Notes: generated by a model not told the origin, from the letters alone. DNA of 7,680 nucleotides from Halieaceae bacterium (GCA_003523185.1 DPGN01000013.1:1-7680), one strand, 5' to 3'. Positions 1 through 6,330 are shown, counted from the stretch's first letter. Numbers and translations: made by a program.

Positions 1-1
1 G

Positions 2-88
2 CTACTGGTTGATTTTGCTGCCGGTGCTGTTGACGGGCTCTCGAAGAACGACGATCGTTTTTCCCGCTACGGTGATGTAGCCGTCACC
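2..88 (-). pseudogene. Detached C-terminal wing of crp, in frame after the amber codon
   Basis: Reading on past the TAG at 89-91 in the crp frame gives 28 further codons and then a TAG at 2-4. The peptide begins GDGYITVAGKTIVVL, which aligns directly with the E. coli CRP end (DQNLISAHGKTIVVYGTR). It then continues about 13 residues as a tail (REPVNSTGSKINQ) that typical CRPs lack. There is no frameshift: a single base change of TAG to GAG would restore a 221-residue protein. No start codon or ribosome site supports independent translation, so it is best read as the lost end of the same gene. Confidence 0.75.
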
Positions 89-667
89 CTAGAGCATTTT
101 TAGTACTCTTCCCGCCATCTCGCGAGAACAGCCCACCAGTTTTCCTAGCTCTTGCCGTGTCACCCGAATTTGCATCCCATCAGGGTGGGTCATGGCCTCG
201 GGCAATGTGGTGAGCTGAATGAGCGATCGGTGGATACGCCCGTAGACATCGATAAACGTCAGGTCGGCAAGCTTGCGGGTCGTATTTTTTAGGCGTTGCC
301 CAATTTGGGTTGTCAGCGCATACAGCACATCCGGGAACTGCTGCCGAATTGCGTGGAAGTCTTGATAGCTGATGCGACCAAACTCGCACGGTGTGCGTGT
401 GACAAGGTTAGCCGTACGGTGCTCTTCGCCAAATAGCCCCATCTCACCAAAGAATTCACCCGGATTGAGATAGCTCACCACCATTTCCTGCTCTGGGTCT
501 TCGATATCGTCCACGATCACAGACACCGAACCATCCAGAATGAGGTAGAGGTCCTCACTGGGTTCACCCTGACGGAATACGACCGACCTCGATTTCATCG
601 AGAGTCGCTCGCAATGCACGAGGAATGCCTCGGCATTGGGAATACGCTTACTCACTAGGTAGTTCAT
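89..667 (-). CDS. crp: CRP/Vfr-family cAMP receptor transcription factor, truncated by an amber codon
   Basis: Global transcription regulator of the CRP/Vfr type, which binds cAMP and then a TGTGA-N6-TCACA operator. The 192-residue product has the cyclic-nucleotide domain (about 20-125) with the phosphate cassette GEMGLF (74-79) and R84-T85; the family usually has Arg-Ser here. T129-T130 lie where E. coli CRP has its adenine-contacting Thr-Ser. The helix-turn-helix follows, with recognition helix SREMAGR (181-187) and Arg, Glu and Arg all kept. The ATG at 667 gives the same 19 residues up to the HC motif as E. coli CRP, so an upstream-extended reading is unlikely. The product stops after VLKML at a TAG (89-91), where relatives have a Glu codon and about 20 more residues. 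The tail is still encoded in frame downstream. It may be a recent nonsense allele, a sequencing error or a genuinely shortened protein. The family assignment is very secure; functionality is uncertain. Confidence 0.88.
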   Translation of the reverse strand: MNYLVSKRIPNAEAFLVHCERLSMKSRSVVFRQGEPSEDLYLILDGSVSVIVDDIEDPEQEMVVSYLNPGEFFGEMGLFGEEHRTANLVTRTPCEFGRISYQDFHAIRQQFPDVLYALTTQIGQRLKNTTRKLADLTFIDVYGRIHRSLIQLTTLPEAMTHPDGMQIRVTRQELGKLVGCSREMAGRVLKML

Positions 668-681
668 CGGGATCGCCGTTA

Positions 682-697
682 TGTGATTTATCGCACA
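682..697. promoter_or_regulatory. CRP/Vfr-type operator between crp and the osmC-family gene
   Basis: TGTGA-TTTATC-GCACA matches the CRP consensus TGTGA-N6-TCACA at nine of ten core positions, and the flanking A and T bases also fit. It lies 14 bp upstream of the crp ATG and about 85 bp upstream of the osmC-family ATG. In E. coli, crp is autoregulated through CRP sites in its own upstream region, so an autoregulatory role here is a reasonable inference. The position so close to the crp start suggests repression by blocking the promoter or early elongation. Confidence 0.62.
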
Positions 698-715
698 CTT
701 ACAGTAGCATAGCGG

Positions 716-730
716 ACCGCGCGGCGCGGT
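716..730. repeat. Perfect 15-bp GC-rich palindrome in the crp/osmC intergenic region
   Basis: ACCGCGC-G-GCGCGGT is a perfect 7-bp inverted repeat around one central base, flanked by GG on the left and CC (one base offset) on the right. It sits between the CRP operator and the osmC-family gene. With a one-base centre it cannot fold well as an RNA hairpin without opening the inner pairs, so a dimeric-protein operator is at least as likely as a structured leader. There is no T-run on either side, so it is not an intrinsic terminator. Confidence 0.5.
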
Positions 731-782
731 GCCACACATTGCCGCGCCTAGAGTTTCCATTGATTTGATCGAGAAGATTGGT

Positions 783-1202
783 ATGCACGGGACAGTGAAG
801 TGGGTAGATGGCGTCATGACGCTCGCCGAGTCAGGCTCGGGACACAGTGTTGTTATGGATGGCCCGCCAGAGCTTGGAGGCAAAAATCATGGGTTGCGTC
901 CTATGGAGATGCTACTTCTGGGAACGGGCGGCTGCGCACTTTTCGACGTCATCACTATGCTCAAAAAGTCTCGGCAATCGATTTCAAACTGTCGAGTTGA
1001 ACTTCAGGCAGAGCGAGCGGATGGTGTGCCCGCGGTGTTCACTGCTATCAATTTACACTTTGTTGTTGAGGGCGAAGGTCTTAAGGACAACCAGGTAGCA
1101 CGTGCCGTACAACTGTCAGCAGCAAAATATTGTTCTGCTTCTATCATGTTGGCGACGGCTGGTGTCGAGGTAACTCACTCTCACGAGACACACACCCGAT
1201 AA
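783..1202 (+). CDS. OsmC/YhfA-family protein
   Basis: Small cytoplasmic protein of the OsmC/Ohr superfamily, closest in sequence to E. coli YhfA, for which no firm function is established. The ATG at 783 gives 139 residues beginning MHGTVKWVDG, aligning with the YhfA start (MQARVKWVEG). A GAGAAG-type ribosome site lies upstream at suitable spacing. An ATG at 729 in the same frame would add 18 unlike residues and is rejected. Both superfamily cysteines are present (C51 in GTGGCALFDV and C117 in AAKYCSASIML), as is the RPMEM segment with a Glu between them. This residue set is compatible with thiol-dependent peroxidase chemistry, though activity is not shown for this subgroup. Divergent pairing with crp matches E. 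coli (crp/yhfA) and supports orthology. Confidence 0.9.
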   Translation: MHGTVKWVDGVMTLAESGSGHSVVMDGPPELGGKNHGLRPMEMLLLGTGGCALFDVITMLKKSRQSISNCRVELQAERADGVPAVFTAINLHFVVEGEGLKDNQVARAVQLSAAKYCSASIMLATAGVEVTHSHETHTR

Positions 1203-1251
1203 GGATAGCCTCGCACGCGAAGGACAGGCGCGCCACACATTGGTGTTATTG

Positions 1252-1905
1252 TTACAGCCAATAAGTGGTTTTGGTCATCACCTGGCTGGCGGTGCGCATC
1301 ATGCGTTTCACGGGATCTGAAAATTCCTCGCCACCTTGCTCTAAGGCGTGCTCGCCGTGTCGCTCTTCCTCAGCGAGCATTTGCTGCAGTACCAGTTGCG
1401 ACTTGCGGTCATCCGCAGGGAGCTTCTGCAGGTGTTCCTTCAAGTGCATTGCCACACCTTCCTCCGTCGCGTGAACAAAGCCGAGGCTCACCTTGTCGCC
1501 GATAGCGCCAGTGAGTGCGCCCAGCGCGTAGGAGCTTGCAAAAAAAAGCGGATTAAGTCGGCTGGTGTGAGTACCTAACTCTTCGATTCGTTCTTCACAC
1601 CAATCGAGATGGTCTTTCTCTTCCTGAGCGGCCTCAAGTAGCGCAGTGCGTGTTTCCTCTGTCTTGGAAACAAGCGCCTGACCACGGTAGAGCGCTTGGG
1701 CGCAGACCTCACCCGTATGATTAATGCGCATTAACCCACCGGCATGTTTGCGCTCCGCCTCGGTAAGCTCGGCCTCTGTATGCTCGGCTGCAGGTGACGG
1801 TCGCTCACCGGTCATGGCATTCGTGCCATGACTCAACTCCCGCATCGCGGTGTCGAGTGTGGATATGAGGCGATCAAGGCTGCTGAGTCGTCGTTGCATG
1901 GTCAT
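1252..1905 (-). CDS. coq7: 2-polyprenyl-3-methyl-6-methoxy-1,4-benzoquinone monooxygenase
   Basis: Coq7-type carboxylate-bridged diiron hydroxylase of ubiquinone biosynthesis, catalysing the late ring hydroxylation before the final O-methylation. With the ATG at 1905 it has 217 residues, close to the 215 of Pseudomonas Coq7. The metal ligands are visible in order: E66 in RINHTGEVCAQALY, E96-x2-H99 in EEKDH, E148 in ATEEG and E180-x2-H183 in EEERH. The end MTKTTYWL is typical. The start is uncertain: an ATG at 1899 gives 215 residues, and a GTG at 1926 would add seven; none has a clear Shine-Dalgarno sequence. The gene follows purD by about 24 bp on the same strand and is probably read from the same transcript. 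It is convergent with the osmC-family gene. Confidence 0.93.
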   Translation of the reverse strand: MTMQRRLSSLDRLISTLDTAMRELSHGTNAMTGERPSPAAEHTEAELTEAERKHAGGLMRINHTGEVCAQALYRGQALVSKTEETRTALLEAAQEEKDHLDWCEERIEELGTHTSRLNPLFFASSYALGALTGAIGDKVSLGFVHATEEGVAMHLKEHLQKLPADDRKSQLVLQQMLAEEERHGEHALEQGGEEFSDPVKRMMRTASQVMTKTTYWL

Positions 1906-1929
1906 AACCGTAAAATTCAGGACCACAGG

Positions 1930-3204
1930 TTAACGCTGCAGTGCGCGCCATCCAATATCAGACCGATATTTCATGCCATCCCAGCTGATATCAGAGGCGG
2001 CTTCGTAGGCACGCTGTGCGGCAGTAGCGAGTGACTCAGCCTTCGCCGTCACACAAAGCACGCGACCACCGGCCGTCACTGTCTCGTCGCCTTCTTGACG
2101 AGTGCCGGCATGAAATACTTTGCTCGAGGGGCGCGATGTACTTAAACCAGCGATGGGAAGCCCCGTGGGGCTGGAGCTTGGGTAATGCTCTGAGGCTAGA
2201 ACGACACCAATGGTCGCCTCATCACTCCAAATGGCTGTTTCATTTGCGAGTCGGCCTTCGCATGCGGCCAGGCAGTGCTCAGTAAGATCTGACTCCAGGC
2301 GCATCATAATGGGCTGGGTCTCGGGGTCACCAAATCGGCAGTTGAACTCAATCACTTTGGGTGCGCCGCTGCTGTCGATCATGAGACCCGCATACAAAAA
2401 GCCGCGGTAGCGATTGCCATCGTCGAGCATGCCTTGGACTGTCGGGTAAATGATCTCTGTCATGACACGCTCGTGGATCTCTGCAGTTACTACCGGCGCT
2501 GGGGAATACGCTCCCATGCCTCCGGTGTTAGGGCCAGTATCGCCTTCACCAACCCGTTTGTGGTCCTGCGACGTTGCCATCGTAAGCACATCAGTCCCGT
2601 CGACCATGACAATAAAACTTGCTTCCTCGCCATCCAAAAATTCTTCGATAACGACTCTCGCACCAGCATCCCCAAATGCGTTCCCTGACAGCATGTCGCG
2701 AGCTGCTTCTTCTGCCTGATCAACGCTGGACGCGACGATCACGCCTTTACCCGCAGCGAGGCCATCAGCCTTCACCACAATGGGGGCGCCGCGAGCACGG
2801 ATGTAGGCGCATGCCGCTTCGGCATCGGTAAACGTCTCGTAGGCACCTGTGGGTATGCGGTGACGCGCTAGGAAATCTTTTGTAAACGCTTTTGAGCCCT
2901 CAAGTTGGGCTGCAGCAGCCGTGGGACCAAAACAAGCCAATCCCTCTGATGAGAAGTGATCAACAATGCCATCGACAAGCGGTGCTTCCGGACCAACCAC
3001 GGTTAGTCCGCAATCGTTGTCGCGCGCAAACTGAGCGAGCGCGCCGAAGTCACGAGGGCTGATATCCACATTGTGACAGTTCGGCTCGTTGGCTGTCCCC
3101 GCATTACCCGGTGCCACAAACACAGTCTCCACGGACGTCGACTGTGCCAGCTTCCATGCGAGCGCGTGTTCACGGCCGCCGCTGCCTATCATCAATACGT
3201 TCAT
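1930..3204 (-). CDS. purD: Phosphoribosylamine--glycine ligase (GAR synthetase)
   Basis: Joins glycine to 5-phosphoribosylamine with ATP, the second step of de novo purine synthesis, in the cytoplasm. It has 424 residues from the ATG at 3204 (E. coli about 429). The N-domain opens MNVLMIGSGGREHALAWKL. The ATP-grasp region includes KADGLAAGKGV (145-155), the acidic EEFLDGEEAS (187-196), HKRVGEGDTGPNTGGMGAYSP (from 215) and the metal-binding EFNCRFGDPETQ (286-297). A longer open frame upstream adds 22 residues lying inside purH and unlike the family, so it was not used. The purH stop is one base away, so translation is probably coupled. The segment VVLASEHYPS replaces the more usual small Gly-rich turn, a mild oddity. 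Confidence 0.96.
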   Translation of the reverse strand: MNVLMIGSGGREHALAWKLAQSTSVETVFVAPGNAGTANEPNCHNVDISPRDFGALAQFARDNDCGLTVVGPEAPLVDGIVDHFSSEGLACFGPTAAAAQLEGSKAFTKDFLARHRIPTGAYETFTDAEAACAYIRARGAPIVVKADGLAAGKGVIVASSVDQAEEAARDMLSGNAFGDAGARVVIEEFLDGEEASFIVMVDGTDVLTMATSQDHKRVGEGDTGPNTGGMGAYSPAPVVTAEIHERVMTEIIYPTVQGMLDDGNRYRGFLYAGLMIDSSGAPKVIEFNCRFGDPETQPIMMRLESDLTEHCLAACEGRLANETAIWSDEATIGVVLASEHYPSSSPTGLPIAGLSTSRPSSKVFHAGTRQEGDETVTAGGRVLCVTAKAESLATAAQRAYEAASDISWDGMKYRSDIGWRALQR

Positions 3205-3205
3205 A

Positions 3206-4780
3206 TCAGTGCCTAAAGTGACGGACGCCAGTAAACACCATGGCAATGCCAGCTTCATTCGCCGCCGCAATTACCTCGTCATCTCGAATCGATCCGCCCG
3301 GTTGGATGACAGCGCGGATACCCCGCTCAGCGGCATTGTCAATGCCATCGCGGAAGGGGAAAAACGCGTCCGAGGCCATAACGGCGCCGGCAACTTCAAG
3401 TCCTGCATGCTCAGCTTTGATGGCCGCAATACGCGCTGAATTTACTCGCGACATTTGACCTGCACCGACACCGATTGTGCGCTGACTCGAGGCGTAGATG
3501 ATGGCATTCGATTTCACAAACTTAGCGACTCGCCAAGCAAACAAAAGGTCCTTCATCTCCTGCTCGGTGGGTGCACGCTCCGAGACAACACTGAGATCAT
3601 CAGCAGTGAGGACGTGGTCATCCCGATCTTGGATGAGCAATCCGCCGTTCACTTTCTTGAGGTCCCAGGTTGGTGTTCTCTCGCCCCAGTATCCCGTGGA
3701 CATGACGCGGACATTGGGCTTGCTGGCGGCCGCAATCAATGCATTTTCCGCGATGGCTGGCGCGGTAATGACCTCAACAAACTGCGAGTCAATGATGTTG
3801 CTTAATGTTTCCTCATCTAGCTCTCTGTTAAAGGCAATGATTCCACCGAAAGCAGACTCGGTATCGGTTTCGAAGGCCTCTCGATAGGCTTCCAGAAGGG
3901 TCGGGGCGACAGCAACACCGCAGGGATTCGCGTGTTTAACAATGACACACGCGGGTTCGTCAAATGATTTAACACACTCGATGGCCGCATCGGCGTCAGC
4001 GACGTTGTTGTAACTTAGCGGCTTCCCTTGATGTAACGTCGCTGTTCCAACACCGGCTTCAATGACATTCCCATCGATGTAGAACGCAGCGCTCTGATGC
4101 GGATTTTCGCCGTACCGCATGACTGCGCTACGATTGAATTGGAAATTGGCCGTACGCGGAAATGCGTCTGGCTCTTCAACACCTACTCGGCGACCCAGAT
4201 AATTTGCGATCGCTCCATCGTAGCCTGCGGTGTGTTCAAAAGCCTTTACGGCAAGGTCGAATCGGAGCGCATCGGATGTGCCGCCGCTCGAGGCAATTTC
4301 TGAGAGCACACGATCGAAGTCATTGTTATCGACAACGATGGTCACATCGCGATGGTTTTTTGCTGCTGCGCGAACCATGGTTGGACCGCCGATATCAATA
4401 TTCTCGATGGCGTCTTCGAGCGAGCAGTCAGGATTGGCGACGGTGGATTCGAACGGGTAGAGGTTGACCACAACCAGATCGATGCCATCGATCGCGTTCT
4501 CTGACATGACGGCATCATCGGTTCCTCTGCGGCCTAAAATGCCACCATGAATTTTTGGATGGAGCGTTTTGACTCGACCGTCCATCATCTCGGGAAAGCC
4601 CGTGTGATCAGAAACCTCAGTCACTGGTATGCCTTCGGATAGTAAGAGGCGGCATGTGCCTCCCGTTGAGAGAATCTTTACGCCCTGTGCCGCGAGGGCT
4701 TGGGCAAAGGGTACAACACCTGTTTTGTCGGAAACGCTAATCAAAGCGCTGTTGATAGGGGCGACTCTCGCCTCGGTCAT
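3206..4780 (-). CDS. purH: Bifunctional AICAR formyltransferase / IMP cyclohydrolase
   Basis: Carries out the last two steps to IMP: formylation of AICAR by 10-formyl-THF, then ring closure. It has 524 residues, normal for the family. The N-terminal IMP cyclohydrolase domain shows STGGT (38-42), SDHTGFPEMMDGRVKTLHP (57-75) and NIDIGGPTMVRAAAKN (127-142). The formyltransferase domain carries the catalytic KHANPCG motif (282-288), SAFGGIIAFNRE and the C-terminal DAFFPFRDGID and QPGGSIRDDE motifs. The start is supported by an AGAGG ribosome site seven bases before the ATG. The gene lies 61 bp after fis and 1 bp before purD. I see no PurR-type box in the 61-bp gap, so expression probably depends on the dusB-fis promoter or an unrecognised one. 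Confidence 0.97.
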   Translation of the reverse strand: MTEARVAPINSALISVSDKTGVVPFAQALAAQGVKILSTGGTCRLLLSEGIPVTEVSDHTGFPEMMDGRVKTLHPKIHGGILGRRGTDDAVMSENAIDGIDLVVVNLYPFESTVANPDCSLEDAIENIDIGGPTMVRAAAKNHRDVTIVVDNNDFDRVLSEIASSGGTSDALRFDLAVKAFEHTAGYDGAIANYLGRRVGVEEPDAFPRTANFQFNRSAVMRYGENPHQSAAFYIDGNVIEAGVGTATLHQGKPLSYNNVADADAAIECVKSFDEPACVIVKHANPCGVAVAPTLLEAYREAFETDTESAFGGIIAFNRELDEETLSNIIDSQFVEVITAPAIAENALIAAASKPNVRVMSTGYWGERTPTWDLKKVNGGLLIQDRDDHVLTADDLSVVSERAPTEQEMKDLLFAWRVAKFVKSNAIIYASSQRTIGVGAGQMSRVNSARIAAIKAEHAGLEVAGAVMASDAFFPFRDGIDNAAERGIRAVIQPGGSIRDDEVIAAANEAGIAMVFTGVRHFRH

Positions 4781-4841
4781 GTGATTACCTCTGGGGTCTG
4801 ATAACTCTCAGTTGTCTAAGTTAGCTATTACAAAAGCTAGG

Positions 4842-5084
4842 TCATAAAAGATTGTATTGGCGCAGTTTTTTTCTCAGCGTACCTCGATTGAGTCCGAGCA
4901 TGGCTGCCGCGCGACTTTGGTTATTGGCAGTGTATTCCATGACTACGCGTAAAAGGGGCTCTTCGACTTCCGCTAGGACCAGATTATAGAATTCGCTGGT
5001 CTCCTCGCCGTCCAATGTTTCAATAAACTGTCTGATCGCGTCTTCGGCGGCGGTCTTAAGAGCGCCTTTTGTGTTCGTTGTCAC
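4842..5084 (-). CDS. fis: DNA-binding protein Fis
   Basis: Nucleoid-associated dimeric DNA-bending protein that regulates stable-RNA and growth-phase genes. The product has 80 residues, against 98 in E. coli; the missing part is the variable N-terminus. The core YNLVLAEVEEPLL (33-45) and the helix-turn-helix NNQSRAAAMLGLNRGTLRKKL (54-74) match E. coli Fis closely. The start is a GTG whose fourth base belongs to the dusB stop (GTGA overlap). A GGGGAG ribosome site inside the dusB end supports it. The dusB-fis pairing is the standard gammaproteobacterial arrangement. In E. coli, efficient Fis production depends on the upstream dusB reading frame, and the overlap here suggests tight coupling. 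Confidence 0.96.
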   Translation of the reverse strand: MTTNTKGALKTAAEDAIRQFIETLDGEETSEFYNLVLAEVEEPLLRVVMEYTANNQSRAAAMLGLNRGTLRKKLRQYNLL

Positions 5085-6097
5085 GCTGCCAATCTCCCCA
5101 CGGATGTCTCGTGAAACCGGCTCATTAAATTGATGATGGCACCTTGCTGAGCATCTAAAAAGCCTTCTTGCGCATCAGCATTTTCGAGAGCATTAAAGGC
5201 TCGCTTGATTGGGAGGTAGGCCTCGCCTAGCTCGGCCTCGAAAAACCAGCCTGCGTGCTTGCGCGCAATTTTATGGCCCATGACAGTCCCATGAAATGCC
5301 TGCACCTGCTGGATATGCTCGCGCATGATGGCAAAACGCTCATCCCGAGAAGGCGCCCTTTCGTCACTGTGGCGTAAGGCCCTCGCTATTGTGCCGGGAA
5401 GCCACAGTCGGCCCTGTGCAGCCCTGCCAATCATGATGCCTTCAGCTCCGGTGTAGGTCAGCACCCGTTTTGCCTTATCGGCGCAGGTGATGTCGCCGTT
5501 AGCAATGACCGGGATGTTGACTGCAGAGACGATTTGGCGAAGTGTCTCGTATTCCGCAGATCCATTAAATTTATCGGCACGCGTGCGTCCGTGCACGGTC
5601 AGCATCGCAATACCACTTGCCTCAGCGATGCGCGCAATTTCGACGCCGTTTCGTTGATCGGGCGCCACGCCCGTCCGAATTTTCAGAGTCACTGGTACCG
5701 AGACAGCCTCAGTGACGGCGGTTAACAAGGTCTCTACCAGCTGCGGATCTGCCAGCAACGCAGATCCCGCCGCTTTCTTGCACACTTTTTTGGCGGGACA
5801 GCCCATGTTGATATCGATGACCTCGGCTCCGCGCTCGACGTTATACCGTGCCGCTGCTGCCAGCGCGCTGGGATCATTACCGACAAGCTGAATCGTTCGT
5901 AGTCCAGCCTCGGTACTGTGCCGAGCACGCAGAGTGCTTTTACGCGACTCACTGAGGGACAAGTCGCAGGCCATCATCTCGCCTACAGCGACGTCGGCAC
6001 CGTACTTCACGGCGAGCTGACGCATAGGTAAGTCCGTTACTCCTGCCATGGGTGCGAGGAATACCGGAGTCTCAGTTGAGAACGAGCCGAGCTGCAT
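5081..6097 (-). CDS. dusB: tRNA-dihydrouridine synthase B
   Basis: FMN- and NADPH-dependent enzyme that reduces specific uridines in the tRNA D-loop to dihydrouridine. It has 338 residues, slightly longer than E. coli DusB (321) because of a longer C-terminus. The TIM barrel opens with FLAPMAGVTDLPMR (13-26); the DusB-type EMMACDLSLSES follows (40-51). The catalytic cysteine is C100 in DINMGCPAKKVC; an extra Cys replaces the usual Asn at 106. Flavin- and RNA-contact motifs are LKIRTG (138-143), TVHGRTR (167-173), IANGDIT and GIMIGRAAQGR. The ATG at 6097 has only a weak ribosome site. It is the first gene of the minus-strand run, directly followed by fis, which supports DusB over DusA or DusC. 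Confidence 0.96.
   Translation of the reverse strand: MQLGSFSTETPVFLAPMAGVTDLPMRQLAVKYGADVAVGEMMACDLSLSESRKSTLRARHSTEAGLRTIQLVGNDPSALAAAARYNVERGAEVIDINMGCPAKKVCKKAAGSALLADPQLVETLLTAVTEAVSVPVTLKIRTGVAPDQRNGVEIARIAEASGIAMLTVHGRTRADKFNGSAEYETLRQIVSAVNIPVIANGDITCADKAKRVLTYTGAEGIMIGRAAQGRLWLPGTIARALRHSDERAPSRDERFAIMREHIQQVQAFHGTVMGHKIARKHAGWFFEAELGEAYLPIKRAFNALENADAQEGFLDAQQGAIINLMSRFHETSVGRLAA
5094..5099 (-). promoter_or_regulatory. Ribosome binding site for fis inside the dusB coding end
   Basis: GGGGAG on the minus strand lies nine to ten bases before the GTG of fis, within the last codons of dusB. It is the evidence for choosing the GTG start and for direct translation initiation of fis in addition to coupling with dusB termination. 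Confidence 0.5.
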
Positions 6098-6184
6098 GTG
6101 TGGGACACTGTTTGAAAGAAAGCCCGTAGTTTAAAGAAGCCCTGCGCTCTCTTGAAGTCCGCTGGCGGTCGTTTTGTGTGGCCT

Positions 6185-6213
6185 TTTATATCGACCGCTC
6201 TATGTTTCGTGAA
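6185..6213 (-). promoter_or_regulatory. Candidate sigma70-type promoter for dusB-fis-purHD-coq7
   Basis: On the minus strand TTCACG (6213-6208), a 17-bp spacer and TATAAA (6190-6185) give matches of 4/6 and 5/6 to the -35 and -10 consensus. This places transcription start about 80 bp before dusB. The bases after the -10 (AGGCCAC) are fairly GC-rich, as in growth-rate-controlled promoters such as E. coli fis. It is the best-matched pair I found in this intergenic region, but no experimental support is visible. A weaker alternative (TTCAAG-N17-TAAACT) lies closer to dusB. Confidence 0.38.
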
Positions 6214-6330
6214 TCACGTGTAAAAGTAGCTATCTTCGGTAAAAAAGCACAGATTAGTCGGCTTTTTTTGAAAACAGTAGACAGAGCGGGGGTGCTGGTG
6301 GAGACTCCGCCGTCTGTCTTTTATTTTTGA
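6202..6330 (+). CDS. Unrecognised 42-codon ORF upstream of aroQ
   Basis: An ATG at 6202 opens a 42-residue reading frame ending in TGA at 6328-6330, eleven bases before the aroQ ATG. The frame is open back to a TAG at 6127, so an alternative GTG at 6178 would give 50 residues. The peptide is basic and hydrophobic in patches (RVKVAIFGKKAQ, then SRLFLKTVDRAGVLV) and ends FYF, encoded by the U-tract of the terminator hairpin. I recognise no family. No good ribosome site precedes the ATG. It could be a leader peptide, a degraded gene end or a chance frame. Its TGA overlaps a TTG (6327) in frame with aroQ, which would allow coupling. Confidence 0.2.
   Translation: MFRESRVKVAIFGKKAQISRLFLKTVDRAGVLVETPPSVFYF
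6241..6269. other. A-tract/T-tract hairpin in the dusB-aroQ gap
   Basis: AAAAAAGC (6241-6248) pairs perfectly with GCTTTTTT (6261-6268) around a 12-base loop, followed by one more T. The stem has only two GC pairs, so as an intrinsic terminator it would be weak. Because the tracts are symmetric, it could act in either direction, or be an intrinsically curved A/T element between the divergent operons. Confidence 0.3.
6279..6328 (+). terminator. Intrinsic-terminator hairpin in the leader just before aroQ
   Basis: AGACAGA (6279-6285) pairs with TCTGTCT (6313-6319). After a one-base bulge, CGG (6287-6289) pairs with CCG (6310-6312). After a mismatch, GG (6291-6292) pairs with CC (6307-6308), closing a loop of about 14 bases. 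TTTTATTTTT follows at once (6319-6328). Stem plus U-tract point to termination of plus-strand transcription 13 bp before the aroQ ATG. Either a short upstream RNA ends here, or the aroQ-accB-accC transcript passes through it and is attenuated. No competing antiterminator is obvious by eye. Confidence 0.6.

Noticed and set aside
726..750. TGGCAC on the minus strand as a sigma54 promoter for crp
   Set aside because: The -24 element is present, but at the right spacing there is no TTGC -12 element, only CG-rich palindrome sequence.
668..883. Upstream extension of the crp reading frame by about 72 codons
   Set aside because: The extension runs through the CRP operator and the osmC-family start and has no family similarity. 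The ATG at 667 gives the exact N-terminal length of E. coli CRP.
731..1242. GCCACACATTG present at 731-741 and 1232-1242, flanking the osmC-family gene as a direct repeat
   Set aside because: An 11-base match is expected several times by chance in a window of this size, and there is no transposase, target-site pattern or compositional shift.
1203..1251. Terminator between the convergent osmC-family gene and coq7
   Set aside because: There is a GGCGCGCC palindrome and a 4-bp ACAC/GTGT stem, but no adequate stem followed by a T-run on either strand.
3089..3887. Several plus-strand open frames of 70-130 codons opposite purD and purH
   Set aside because: They are antisense to two unambiguous conserved enzymes and show no recognisable motifs; stop-free antisense frames are expected in such sequence.
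4781..4841. Possible PurR box or separate promoter in the fis-purH gap
   Set aside because: No sequence close to the PurR palindrome is present, and no -35/-10 pair at proper spacing could be found. A short TAGCT/AGCTA inverted repeat is too weak to call.
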